Shown: one piece after another, positions 11,726-21,656 of the stretch
How the letters are laid out: every line of letters starts with the position of its first letter
Position numbering within the stretch: the stretch's first letter is position 1
Source of the DNA: Marsupella aquatica
Taxonomy: Eukaryota; Marchantiophyta
NCBI GenBank assembly: GCA_973895155.1
Contig: OZ316892.1
Location: 2,480,001-2,544,000 of the forward strand
Direction: 5' to 3'
DNA: 64,000 nt
The notes under the pieces: model-generated
The model's input: the letters and a program-made list of their open reading frames with translations, nothing else
Told to the model about the DNA's origin: nothing
Databases searched by the model: none
Made by a program: the position numbers and the translations under genes

Positions 11726-13285
11726 GTACAGTGAGATTACTGCAATTCTCGAATCAGCGAGGCTATGTCAACATCTCCTAGGGAGTGGATAGATGCTCAG
11801 CACATTCCATATCTGACTGCATTTGCACGACTAGGATCCAGCCGGAGCTAAGTATAGCAAAGAATTGCAAAGCAATAATTTTGACCTTCATGTCAGGTTT
11901 ATATCGGAAATCAGTTTAGGGTTTAGGGTTTCAGCTGGTCGGACATTTGCACAGAGAATTGTAACCGAGGATTCTAGGCGGTCTCTCTACTCAGTCTGTT
12001 TGTTCCTACTGTGCCTCATTTCTTGCTTTCGAATCTGGCAAGGCTATTTCGATTGTTGGTCCCCTGGCCCTTCAGGCCGTGGGCACAATTCATTTATCCA
12101 TTCCACTGGCTTAAACAAATCAGTTCGGATTTTACTAGGGTGATTCTTAAGTCCTTGCACCATGGAAAGCCTGCGTTTCAGCTCCAGTCTATTTCCGAGC
12201 TTGCAAATGTTTTAGAGAATAAAGGGTGGATTGCAATTGCAACCTATTTCTTGGTCATCTCCGTTGAATACTTCGAATGCAGTGGCTTCCTCATTTTGGA
12301 CCCTACTTGAGTATTCTATGAAGCAAGCCACCTTGCACCCACCGAAAAAACTCATTACTCAGGTTCTCCCTAATAAATGATGACAGAATTTCTAAGTCAT
12401 GTATATCACACTTTCTTCGGACGAAGGAACTTTCTATGGAAGTACGATTGGATTTATCGGAGAAATCAACGGATTACTTCTAGCTTCTAACCCGTGAACA
12501 AGGATTCTCCTAAAGTTATGCAGAGTGAGTACAGTTTTAACTCAAGCTTTTGTGGAAAGGTCGCCGATGATAGTTTCTAATATTCTTCCGAAACGAAACC
12601 TGTCCCAGCCGATGTGGGCAACTAGGATTGACTCGCAAGCGAAGAGGTAGAACCATTGGTGCCCATCCAATTAAGAATGATGGGTCTGGGAGCCCTAAGG
12701 TGACAGGTAAAATATGCCATCCATGACAGCGAGTCTCGATTCTGCCATTCATCTTCCAAAATTGCCTGCTCCTATCCTTCCGGCGTTGGGCCAACCTCAG
12801 GAACAGACCATCTCTCAAATCTACGCAAATCAGCCTGCTAACTGGGCACCACCAATCACATGACGAATTCAGGACACCACTCGTCAGACCAAGGCAAGTC
12901 AGGAATTTAGTGTTTAGGGTTTAGGTTGTTTGAAGTTCCCAGACAATTCTTAAGTCTGATCCACCCTCTTCACCTTTACAAATAATTCGGAGGAAGGCAG
13001 TACAAGAAACGAAGTCTGAGAGCGTCATAGTTATTCAAAAGGAAGCATTAGTCGTTGGATTTCAAGTCCGGGTTTTGACATAACGTAGAGCCACAATCAT
13101 CTTATCGAAACGGTCAAATGGTTCAGTATGCCCCAATAGTGGAAACGGTACAAAATGTCACCAAAAACGTCTGCATGACCTGTTTCCTGGTCAGACTTCA
13201 AGTCCCGACGGTATGAAACAGTAATAGGTCACCCGGATCGCCTCCTGCCCTAAGGGCCATCCTGAAAGTTTCTAATTGTCGCAAC
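11726..13285. other. Intergenic stretch
   Basis: No gene could be assembled. Short TTTAGGG-type words (about 2 units at 11919 and again near 12915) resemble plant telomere or telo-box motifs. They are far too short for an interstitial telomere array. Confidence 0.4.
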
Positions 13286-13288
13286 GAG

Positions 13289-13321
13289 ACGCTCTCCCCT
13301 CTCCCCTCTCCCCTCTCCCCG
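13289..13321. repeat. CTCTCCC microsatellite
   Basis: About four tandem 7-bp units (ctctccc). Pyrimidine-rich tracts like this are common in plant 5' leaders, and this one lies about 25 bp before the ATG of the small frame at 13344. Confidence 0.8.
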
Positions 13322-13343
13322 GAGTTACATCGACGGCAGCAAC

Positions 13344-13559
13344 ATGAAGATTCCTCGCTTCTTGAAACTTTCCACGCTTACTTCTGAACCCCATGATACA
13401 TATGCAAAATATCCCAGTTGTTGCCAGGATCGTAAGAAAGGACGTCTTGTTGAAGAATTCGCTCATATAATGAAAATAGTACTCATCGCTGCGATATGCT
13501 TATCCATTTCCCAACTGCTTTCCTTTTTGGTGTCAAAAACGACGGTAGTTCCATGTTAA
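13344..13559 (+). CDS. Candidate 71-aa single-pass membrane peptide
   Basis: An ATG-initiated frame of 71 codons, TAA stop, not overlapping any other gene. The N-terminal half is polar and basic (KIPRFLKL, QDRKKGRLVEEF). The C-terminal third is a hydrophobic segment (IVLIAAICLSISQLLSFLV) long enough to cross a membrane, followed by a short tail ending VVPC. A CT-rich tract precedes the ATG, as in plant leaders. I recognise no family. It may be a real small membrane protein, the first exon of a longer gene, or a chance frame. Confidence 0.3.
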   Translation: MKIPRFLKLSTLTSEPHDTYAKYPSCCQDRKKGRLVEEFAHIMKIVLIAAICLSISQLLSFLVSKTTVVPC

Positions 13560-14102
13560 TAGCATTCAGCTCAGCAAAGAATCCATCGCATTTGAGGATT
13601 CTCCATGGTTTTCACCTTCGTCTACTTGAATAGAGGCAAAAAACTGTTGATCTGTAGTAATTGATGCTACATACTCACGTTGCATCATTTATTTTGATAG
13701 ACTCCTCCCCAATTATCAATGGGGAGCTCGGCATTCATCTCAGAACCACAAGATTTAAGGTATCTACCAAAGCGCTCTCTATCTCGCATCAATCCTTGAG
13801 CTGACAAAGGAGCGTGCTGAGGCCCATTTCAAATGCACTTACTGCCTATTTATCAATGATCCCGTTTGTAAAACTGAGAATCTGCCACGAGAAGCTGGCT
13901 GAACAAAAATTTGAGAACCATCTCATAAACGGATCAAGATATGGACAGATTCATCATCAAATTGAACGTATAGGAATACTCAATCATCAATCCTCTGCAA
14001 AACTGTGAACAGAATTCTGCATAAAATAACTAAGTTTCTCAGTTTCGTGACGGATCAAGATCCGGACAGGTCATCAATAAACTCCATCGAGTAGCACAAA
14101 AG
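13560..14102. other. Intergenic between small frame and TAF10 3' end
   Basis: No coding or repeat signal apart from short words (ggatcaagat..ggacag) repeated near 13936 and 14053. It probably includes the TAF10 3' untranslated region. Confidence 0.4.
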
Positions 14103-14525
14103 TCAATCATCCGCCGTCGGCTCCTTGGGAGCTCCAGCTCCTGCTCCAGCTCCAGCCTCGGATGCGTCGGCAAAGTAATCTTGCTGCCTCAAGTTGACTC
14201 CATACTCACGCAAAGCCGACGCCAGGTCCTCCGTTGTGAGCACGAGCCGTCTATCCTTCGCCGTCTGGCCTCGAGATTTCTCACCGGCCTTCGCAGACGC
14301 TTGCCTCATTTTGGCGTACTGCAAGGCATCGCTCGCAATCTCTCCCACGAACTTCTGCGTGGCCACAGATACCAGCCTTGTAACCCTAGTGTCCGGACAC
14401 CGAAACCCGCTGCGGCTCAAGTAGTGCTCCACGAGCTCGTCGGGCATGGTCGGCGTGTAGCTGAGCAGAGACGAGAGGAAGTCCAAGAGCGGAGCATCGC
14501 CGTCCGCCTGCCCGCCATCCGCCAT
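14103..14525 (-). CDS. TAF10: TAF10, TBP-associated factor (TFIID/SAGA)
   Basis: A single uninterrupted frame of 140 aa. It is read from the first ATG (MADGGQADGD); the upstream in-frame extension has only a GTG. The TAF10 core is clear: LLSYTPTMPDELVEHYL, SGFRCPDTRVTRLVSVAT, QKFVGEIASDALQYAK and the final block RRLVLTTEDLASALREYG, then a low-complexity Ala/Gly tail. TAF10 has a histone fold (about residues 18-115 here). It pairs with other histone-fold TAFs in TFIID and SAGA, acting in the nucleus in RNA polymerase II initiation. Length agrees with plant TAF10 (about 135 aa). The lack of introns while every neighbour has several is a mild oddity. A retrocopy is possible, but no poly(A) tail is visible. 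Confidence 0.95.
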   Translation of the reverse strand: MADGGQADGDAPLLDFLSSLLSYTPTMPDELVEHYLSRSGFRCPDTRVTRLVSVATQKFVGEIASDALQYAKMRQASAKAGEKSRGQTAKDRRLVLTTEDLASALREYGVNLRQQDYFADASEAGAGAGAGAPKEPTADD

Positions 14526-14645
14526 CGATGGAGCTCGGCCACACCCACTGCTGCTGCTGTTCCTACCGCTTGGCTTTCCAACGCCGGTGAGACTTATGCT
14601 CTTCACATGTCCTGCTCTTGACAATCGCACAATCCTGCCCTACGA

Positions 14646-15160
14646 GATCGAATTGGTCCTCGTCTTCAACTCAAAGCCCAGAATCTGAGTTCATCTCCTT
14701 TCGTGAAGAAACAACCAATTTCTATCCTTAACAGAATGTCTTGCTCAAGAAGACCAATCGCACATGCCCAAGAGATCGAATTGGTCCTCGTCTTCAACTC
14801 AAACTCCGGAATCTGAGTTCACCTTCTTTCGTGAGGCAACGACCGATTTCTATCCTCCAACGAACATCGTGCTCAAGACAATCAATCGCACAGGCCCCAA
14901 AAGATCGAATTGGTCCTCGTCTTCAGCTCAAACTCCGGAATTCGAGTTCACCTTCGTTCGTGAGGCAACGACCGATTTCTATCCTCCGACGAACGTCGTG
15001 CTCAAGACAATCAAAATCGCACATGCCCCAAGAGATCGAATTGGTTCTCTTCTTCAACTCGAAGTCCCCGAATCTGAGTTCATCTTCTTTCGTGAGGAAA
15101 TGGCTGATTTCTGTCCTCAACGGTCACGAAATTGAGCGCACAATCTCAAGCTTTTCTTGA
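14646..15160. repeat. Four-copy 129-bp tandem repeat upstream of TAF10
   Basis: Units start with gatcgaattggt at 14646, 14774, 14903 and 15034 (steps 128, 129, 131). Each contains ctcgtcttcaactc-type and gaatctgagttca words. The first unit begins 121 bp upstream of the TAF10 ATG, so the array covers its promoter or leader. Long open frames run through it in more than one frame, as expected when a unit of 3x43 bp lacks stops. I do not call them genes. Confidence 0.9.
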
Positions 15161-15330
15161 CACACAACGCAACCTTGAATCTGTCTGTACTTCCACTACT
15201 TTGCCTCATTCCAATCCGTTCGTCTTCGCAGTATGCATAATTATCACCATCGATCGAGAGAAGTGATGCAGCTGAATTTCTAAGGTCCTTTCCTTTTAGG
15301 AGGATGGCGAATGTCATTTCTGTCAAACAG

Positions 15331-16190
15331 AAGATGCAAGGAAGATTACTCATCTACTGTAATTTTCACAGAGTAAATTGTGACCTTCGGATCTCCCTAT
15401 ATTGAAGGATGACCTTTAGATTATGGCTAAAGGGGTGTGAAAGAGAAGATGCAAAGGAAGATTCATTATCTACTCTAATTCTCACAGATTAAATTGTGAC
15501 CTTCAGATCCCCCTATATTTAAGGGCAACCTTTAGATTCTGGCTAAAGGGGTGTGAAAGAGAAGATGCAAAGGAAGATTCATTATCTACTGTAATTTTCA
15601 CAGATTAAATTGTGACCCTCAGATCTCCCTATATTTAAGGATAACCTTTAGATTCTGGCTAAAGGGGTGTGAAAGAGAAGATGCAAGGAAGATTCCTTAT
15701 CTACTGTAGTTTTCACAGATTAGATTGTGACCTTCAGATCTCACTATATTTAAGGATAACCTTTAGATTCTGACTAAAGGGGTATGTGGCTAAGTGTGAA
15801 CCAGGAGAAAATGCTAGAAAGATTCCATGTATAATTTGATTAGCTTGATTTTAGTCTATCAGATCCCCTGTATTTAAGAATAACCTTTAGATTCTGGCTA
15901 AAAGGGTGTGTGAGCCAGGAGAAAATGCTAGGACGATTCCATGTATAATTTGATTAGCTTGATATTAACCAATTATATCTCCCTAGATTTAAGGAGACCG
16001 TTGGATTCTGGCTAAAGGGGTTTGTGGCTAAGTATAAAAGTGCACAAGGAGAAGATGCTAGGAAGATTCCTTATCTAGCTTTGGTGTATTTAATTTTGAC
16101 AGTCAGATCTCCCTAGATTTGAGTATAAGCTTTAGATTCTGGCTAATGGGGTATGTGGCTAAGTGAAAACTGGCTAATGGATTCATCTGG
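15331..16190. repeat. Seven-copy ~116/130-bp satellite
   Basis: Units are anchored by (g)agaagatgcaaggaagatt at 15331, 15447, 15562, 15678, 15808, 15922 and 16052. Each has the downstream words cagatctccctatatttaagg and ctttagattctggctaaagggg. Steps alternate between about 115 and 130 bp. Later units carry a 14-bp insertion (tgtggctaagtgtg). Single copies of the same unit occur elsewhere in the window (43.5, 58.9, 59.8 kb), so the array is a local amplification of one end of a dispersed element. Confidence 0.9.
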
Positions 16191-16485
16191 CCAAAAGGGG
16201 GCAAAGACTTCTCCTCCATTCATTGTTGTGAGCTATCGTGCACAGGCCCATAGTGCACATAGCTAGGTGAAGTCATGAGAGTTTATGTGGTCACATTTCA
16301 GAATGCTACCTGTGTCTTGTGAAGCCAGATAAGTATGGAGTTTCCTAGGTATTAATTCATCCCAACAAGCATAGCTCAGTTGCTGTCTTCATTGCGTCAA
16401 GTGAGATTACTAGTTGACGTCTAAAAAGTTGACCGGTTTTTGCACAAACCCCAATCCCAAAGTGGGGTTCCAAGAAATGACATTT
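16190..16485. mobile_element. Body of the dispersed element feeding the satellite
   Basis: Following the last satellite unit, this stretch lines up block by block with 43640-43910. Shared blocks are ggccaaaag, cacattt.gaat.ctac, caacaagc.tagc.cag and cccaaagtg.gg. The two copies are well diverged. I see no coding frame or termini, so the class (LTR or non-autonomous DNA element) is open. Confidence 0.55.
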
Positions 16486-17390
16486 CCATGAATATACTCT
16501 CAGCTTTGGGAACATGGAGACCATCGTAAGAGTGTGCCAAGGGGTTGTAATAAATGAGCTTTCACGAATGTATTCTCCGATTTGGAAGAATGGACACCGA
16601 AGATTCTCTTCAATCAGTTTTCCATGAAACTCTCAGCTTTGCAAAAATGGAGACTCCTAAGAGTGTACCAAAGGATTGGAATAAATGAGTGTTCATGGAT
16701 GTATTCTCAGATTTGGAAGAATGTACACCCAGATTGTATTAAATGAGTTTTCCATGAAGATAATCTCAGCTTTGGAAACATGGAGACCATCTTAAGAGTT
16801 TGCCAAGGGGTTGTAATAAATGAGCTTTCACGAATGTATTCTCAGATTTGGAAATGTATTCTCAGATTTGGAAGAATGGACACCCAAGGAACTGTTGAAT
16901 CAGTTTTCCATGAAACTCTCAGCTTTGCAAAAATGGAGACCACACTAAGAGTGTGCCAAATGTTTGTAATAAATGAGTTTTCATGGATATATTCTCAGAT
17001 TAGGAAGAAGGGACACCCAAGATTGTATCAAATGAGTTTTCCATGAAGATACTCTCAGCTTTGGGAACATGGAGACCATCTTAAGAGTTTGCCAAGGGGT
17101 TGGAATAAATGAGCTTTCACTAATGTACTCTCAGATTTGGAAGAATGGACACCCAAGATTCTATTGAATCAGTTTTCCAAGAAACTCTCAGCTTTGCAGA
17201 AATGGAGACCATCCTAAGAGTGTACCAAAGGATTCTAATAAGTTTTCGTAGCTATATTCTCAGATTTGGAAAAATGGACACCCAAGATTGTATCAAATGC
17301 GTTTTCCATGAATATATCCTCAGCTTTGGAAACATGGAGACCATCCTGAAGAGTGTGACGCAGAAGCTTGTATTGGGAGCTTCGGAAGCT
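16486..17390. repeat. Dimeric higher-order satellite, ~133-bp monomer
   Basis: Each monomer has two related halves: half A with ctcagctttg (16499, 16632, 16765, 16918, 17054, 17187, 17319) and half B with ctcagatttgg (16575 as ctccg, 16706, 16841/16861, 16994, 17130, 17259). Monomer steps are 133, 133, 153, 136, 133 and 132. The 153 step is explained by a 20-bp internal duplication at about 16841-16880. Half A alternates strictly between two subtypes, gggaacatgg-like and gcaaaaatgg-like. The true repeating unit is therefore a dimer of about 266 bp, built by ~67 to 133 to 266 bp doublings. Confidence 0.9.
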
Positions 17391-17394
17391 TAGG

Positions 17395-17515
17395 CCAGAT
17401 GAATTCCGGAGCACCGCCTTCTCGAAGGAGAACGATGAACAGAGGCGTGAATGTATTCTCAGCAGTGGAAAATTGGGCAAGATGAATTCGGGAGAACCGT
17501 CGTCTCTGAAGGAGA
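17395..17515. repeat. Short direct duplication in the ligase leader
   Basis: The words agatgaattc.ggag.accg and tctc.gaaggaga occur twice (from about 17397 and from about 17479), separated by tgaatgtattctcag, which is a half-B word of the satellite just upstream. The satellite process therefore appears to have reached into the probable 5' leader of the acyl-CoA ligase. Confidence 0.65.
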
Positions 17516-17618
17516 TCGCAAAGCTGTGAAGGTGATAACGGATCTGAAGACAGAAGCAGAGAGAGCACTTGACAATTTGATTGATTGACTGAAGTTGTTG
17601 TTGGACGAGTGAGGAACG

Positions 17619-20600
17619 ATGGTGGGGAACGATTTGCCCAAGTGTGAGGCCAACTATGCCCCGCTTACACCGATCACGTTCATACAGAGAGCAGCAGCGG
17701 TGTTTCCCGACCGCTTGGCTGTGGTTTATGGCCAACGACGATTCACGTGGGCTCAGACGCTCGAGCGATGCCGCTGCATTGCTTCTGCACTCTCCCAACA
17801 TGGAGTCTCTCCTGGTGACACGGTTGTTATTCCAGAGGCACCCTCTCTTGAATTCTGTGTATACTTTTGTGAGCCCCCTGCTTTTCGTCATGAACTTGAA
17901 CGTGTTAGGGATGCTTTGATTTGGAAAAGGAATTGAGCTTAATCTAAACCGCACACGTAAAGTAGCTTGGTGGGAAAAAGGAAGAGTAATTGACTGTTTG
18001 AAGAACGAAACAACTGGATGGATGAGAGTACGTGAGTGCCTCTTTCTCTTCATCGGAGGCAGAGCTCGATGAATGGTAAACTACAAAAAATGGGTGGGCA
18101 GGAACGTGAGCAATTGTGGATGTCATTTACTATGTTTTGAGAGGGAGATTTATGTTGAATCAAAGCTGGATGAACTGTGGGGTCGAAGCGTTGCCGAAGA
18201 CATCATGGAATAGGAGGTACAAGGCTGGGCAATTTGGGCTGAATATGAACAGCCTTTCAGACAGTTTTAGCCCAAAATTGGGTCGATTCCTGAGTGGCGA
18301 TAGATGGAGGGACAGAAATATGTTGGTGCCGTTTTCCCTTCGTCGCAAGGCTTGGGAAGCGAGAGTTGAACCCCGATTGGATGACTGTGAAGTGCACAAG
18401 ATGTGCAGGAAGATCAGAGGACCGAAACGACAGCTGCAGAAAATCATTCAGCGCGAGGAAAATGATAGAAACGAGGGACAAACATGGTGGCCGGATCTGG
18501 GTGCCCTGGAAGCTAGGATACGTCGTGGGTAGCTGAGAAACAGGCAAATTGGAGTAACCTAAGGGACATTTCAATCAAGGGATCTAATCTTAAAATATCG
18601 GACCAAATTCAGTGACAAAGACTACCGTAAGGCAGAGTAAGCTTTCAGCAATATTAGGCAACTGCCCCAAAGAAGAATAAAACTCGCGTGCATGGGAATG
18701 TATCAACTATTGTAAGGAATCACACTTGTTCAAACTGTATATCAAACGAAGATGTAATGGAAAATGACTCTACTAGTGAAGAGGGGTCCGTTTCTACTCA
18801 GAAAATTCCTCTAGTGACTACGGAAGAGAAACAGCCATGAATTCTGTATGTCAAACGAAGATGTAACGGAAAAGGACTCTATTAGTGAAGAGGGCCGTTT
18901 CTACTCAGAAAAATCCTCTAGTGATTCCGGAAGAGAAGTCAGTCAGAACGGGTTTTAGGTAGACTTATTGTCTGTCACGTTGGGATCTGCGCAGGTCTCA
19001 GTGATAGCACCAAATGTTCCAGCGGCGTATGAAATGCACTTTGCCGCGCCAATGGCTGGCGCTGTCCTCAATGCTATCAATTTTCGTCTTGATGCAAGGA
19101 CCATCTCTGTACTGCTGGGTCACTCCGCGGCCAAGCTGGTGTTCGTCGACACAGAGTTCCTTCCAGTGATCTATGAAGCGTTGGCAGTTCATTTCCCTCC
19201 GTTGGCACCCAAGCCTGTGGTGGTTCACATCCAGGACAAAGCTTATTGCAAATTTTCTGAAGTTACAGCGGGAGAATTCGGAAACTATTTAGATTACGAG
19301 CGGTTCCTTAAAGGAGGCGATCCTCAATGGCCAATTCGTTGGCCCACCGATGAATGGGACGCCATTGCAATAAACTACACATCTGGCACTACCGCAGCTC
19401 CCAAAGGTGTGGTATATCATCATCGAGGGGCCTATATCAATTCACTTGCTAATATTTTGGACTGGGGCATGAAAATAGGGCCAATCTACTTGTGGACTTT
19501 ACCCATGTTTCACTGCAACGGGTGGTGCTTCACGTGGGCTATAGCTGCACAGGGAGGAACCAATATTTGTTTAAGATCTGTGACTCCTAAAGCAGTTTTC
19601 GATGCAATACATGAGCACCATGTGACCCACCTCTGCGGAGCTCCCACAGTTCTCAATATGTTAGTCAATGCTGAGGACCATGAGAGAAAACTCTTGCTGA
19701 ACAAGGTTGCAATTTTGACTGCTGGGGCCCCTCCTGCAGCAAGAATTCTTGCCGAAGTGGAGGAGCAAGGGTTTTCTGTGACGCATGGGTATGGATTGAC
19801 AGAGACCTATGGTCCTGTTCTCACATGTGCGTGGAAAGAGGAATGGGATGACCTTCCTTTGGATGACCGAGCCCATCTTAAGGCTCGGCAAGGTGTGGGG
19901 AGCTTGGGTCTCCCTGGTGTTGAAGTGGTAGACCCTAAGACCATGAATCCTGTCCCTCATGACGGAAAAACTCTGGGAGAGGTGATGCTTCAGGGGCACG
20001 TTGTTATGAAAGGCTATTTAAAAGCCCAGCAGGCAACACAAGATGCTTTCAAAGGAGGGCGTTTTCATACTGGTAATTTAACATCCTTCTCCAAGTCTCA
20101 GCCCTCTTTGCTTGATTCTGGTTCGAAATAGAAGTTTGCTTTGGTGGCAAGCTTTACAATTTGAACACGCCAAACTCTCAGTGCGACTGGCTAGATGAAC
20201 ACCAACAGCCACGCGTTTTGTTGAAGCGCTCTGTTTTAGTTGCTCATCATGTTGAAGTGCGCCTCTTCAAGTTTATTTGTTTCAGTAAAAGCAACACTCA
20301 AAGCAACAACTATCTAGACGAAGAGCCACTCGATGTCTGGCCCGTGCTTTTGTACTCTGGTCTTTGAACCTTCGGATGAAGAGGACTTTTGGCTTCGTCC
20401 ATCAAATCTGTCATGTCCCCTCTGGATTCCTCCACACTATGCCCACTATAGAGAATCCTTGATGTCTTTATGTATTTCCTTGTGGATCTGATGCAGGTGA
20501 CATAGGAGTCATGCACCCAGATGGCTACTTGGAGCTGAAGGATCGGTCCAAAGATGTTATTGTTTCTGGAGGTGAAAATATAAGCAGTATTGAAGTGGAA

Positions 20601-20897
20601 TCCATATTGTACAGACATCCACATATCCTGGAGGCAGCTGTTGTGGCCCGCCATGATGAGTTCTGGGGAGAAACCCCATGTGCATTTATCAGTCTCAAAA
20701 ATCCCGCCATTTCTGAGATCTCCGAGGACAGCATAATCGGATGGTGTAGGGAAAACATGCCACGCTATATGGTCCCGCGGTCTATTATATTCGGCGCTTT
20801 GCCGAAAACGTCCACTGGGAAAGTACAGAAGAATGTCCTTCGGGAGAGAGCTAAGAGGTTGAAGTCTGTAACTTCAAAGCGCAGAAGCAAATTATAG
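17619..20897 (+). CDS. Peroxisomal acyl-activating enzyme (acyl-CoA ligase)
   Basis: Exons 17619-17822, 18995-20072 and 20497-20897 give 560 aa, a normal length for plant AAE short/medium-chain acyl-CoA ligases. It belongs to the ANL adenylating superfamily: ATP-dependent adenylation of a carboxylic acid, then thioester formation with CoA. Visible signatures are the phosphate-binding loop YTSGTTAAPKG (about residue 196), the adenine-pocket motif YGLTETYG (about 333), HTGDIG (about 425), the hinge DRSKDVIVSGGENIS (about 443-457) and the catalytic-lysine motif STGKVQK (about 533). The C-terminus is SKL, a canonical PTS1, so a peroxisomal enzyme similar to the AAE1/AAE11 group is inferred. The substrate cannot be told. 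The intron-1 donor (GTTGTT) is weak, but it gives the family-consistent join GDTVSVIAP. Confidence 0.93.
18736..18945. repeat. 109-bp direct repeat inside ligase intron 1
   Basis: The first copy starts at 18736 (tgtatatcaaacgaagatgta) and the second at 18845 (tgtatgtcaaacgaagatgta). They match closely through tctactcagaaaa and the gaagagaa words, with a few point changes. The pair lies 50 bp before the acceptor of exon 2. Confidence 0.85.
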
Positions 20898-21656
20898 ATC
20901 TCTTAGAGAGTTAGAAGATGTTAAGAGTAATTCCGAAGCTGCTTGCTGAGTCCTTCTGGTCTCTGCTCTCTCTGTACGTGGTGAGTAACCCTTATGTACT
21001 CTCGAATGTATGCAACTCAGGCTACTGATGAATCGTGTATGAGTTGAGCGCACACAGCTGGTCGATAAATGATGCAACTGATCCAACTATACAGGCAAGT
21101 CATAAGTCCCATGAAGCGATGCAGGGACTGAAGGAAATTCAGGGTAATTCATCATCTGCTATCACTAAGAACAATAGTAGTAATACAACTCCCATCAAAT
21201 GGTCTTGCATACCCCAAAATAGAGATACAAAGTGTACTCTCTCTTATCATATGCGTGATTTTTCTAATGCTTTTACATAATTTATACAGGCAAATCCTGG
21301 CACTGTTTGCAATTTACGTGTGCAGCTCATACGACCTTCTACATTCAATTCTGCGGTACTCTTAGATTGTGCGAGCTTGCATGGGACTGACGCAACAGTC
21401 CACCGCAAGGTAGGCAGTCCAAGAGTAATTTCTGCTGGCCCCGACGTGGCGACAGCCTGTGTCCCTGCACGAGCTCCCAACCCAATGATGCCAAATGCTC
21501 TTTCTAGAAACTGTCCGAGCTGTTCTCTAGGATGGTCAATTCCACCAAATGAAGAATAATCCGCAAACATACCCAGCAGTAGCATTGGAGAATTTGCTCA
21601 CATCAAAAGGAGGACAACGTGGAAATCATTCTCTCTCTGAACAGCGAAAAATGAAG
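20898..21656. other. Convergent intergenic region (two 3' UTRs)
   Basis: The acyl-CoA ligase and the methyltransferase end towards each other with 759 bp between stops. Open frames on both strands near 21247-21585 have no recognisable content and lie where both 3' untranslated regions are expected. Confidence 0.55.

Noticed and set aside
11915-11935. TTTAGGG-like telomere repeats
   Set aside because: Only about two units; similar single words occur at 12.9 and 58.5 kb, consistent with chance or telo-box motifs.
14181-14621. 146-aa plus-strand frame opposite TAF10
   Set aside because: It is the antisense shadow of a clear TAF10 coding exon; the TAF10 motifs decide the strand.
14741-15160. 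139-aa and 123-aa frames with internal peptide repeats
   Set aside because: Produced by the 129-bp tandem repeat, which is a multiple of three and lacks stops; several frames are open at once.
17235-18053. 272-aa minus-strand frame
   Set aside because: It runs through the satellite, the ligase leader and antisense of ligase exon 1, and its product has no recognisable domain.
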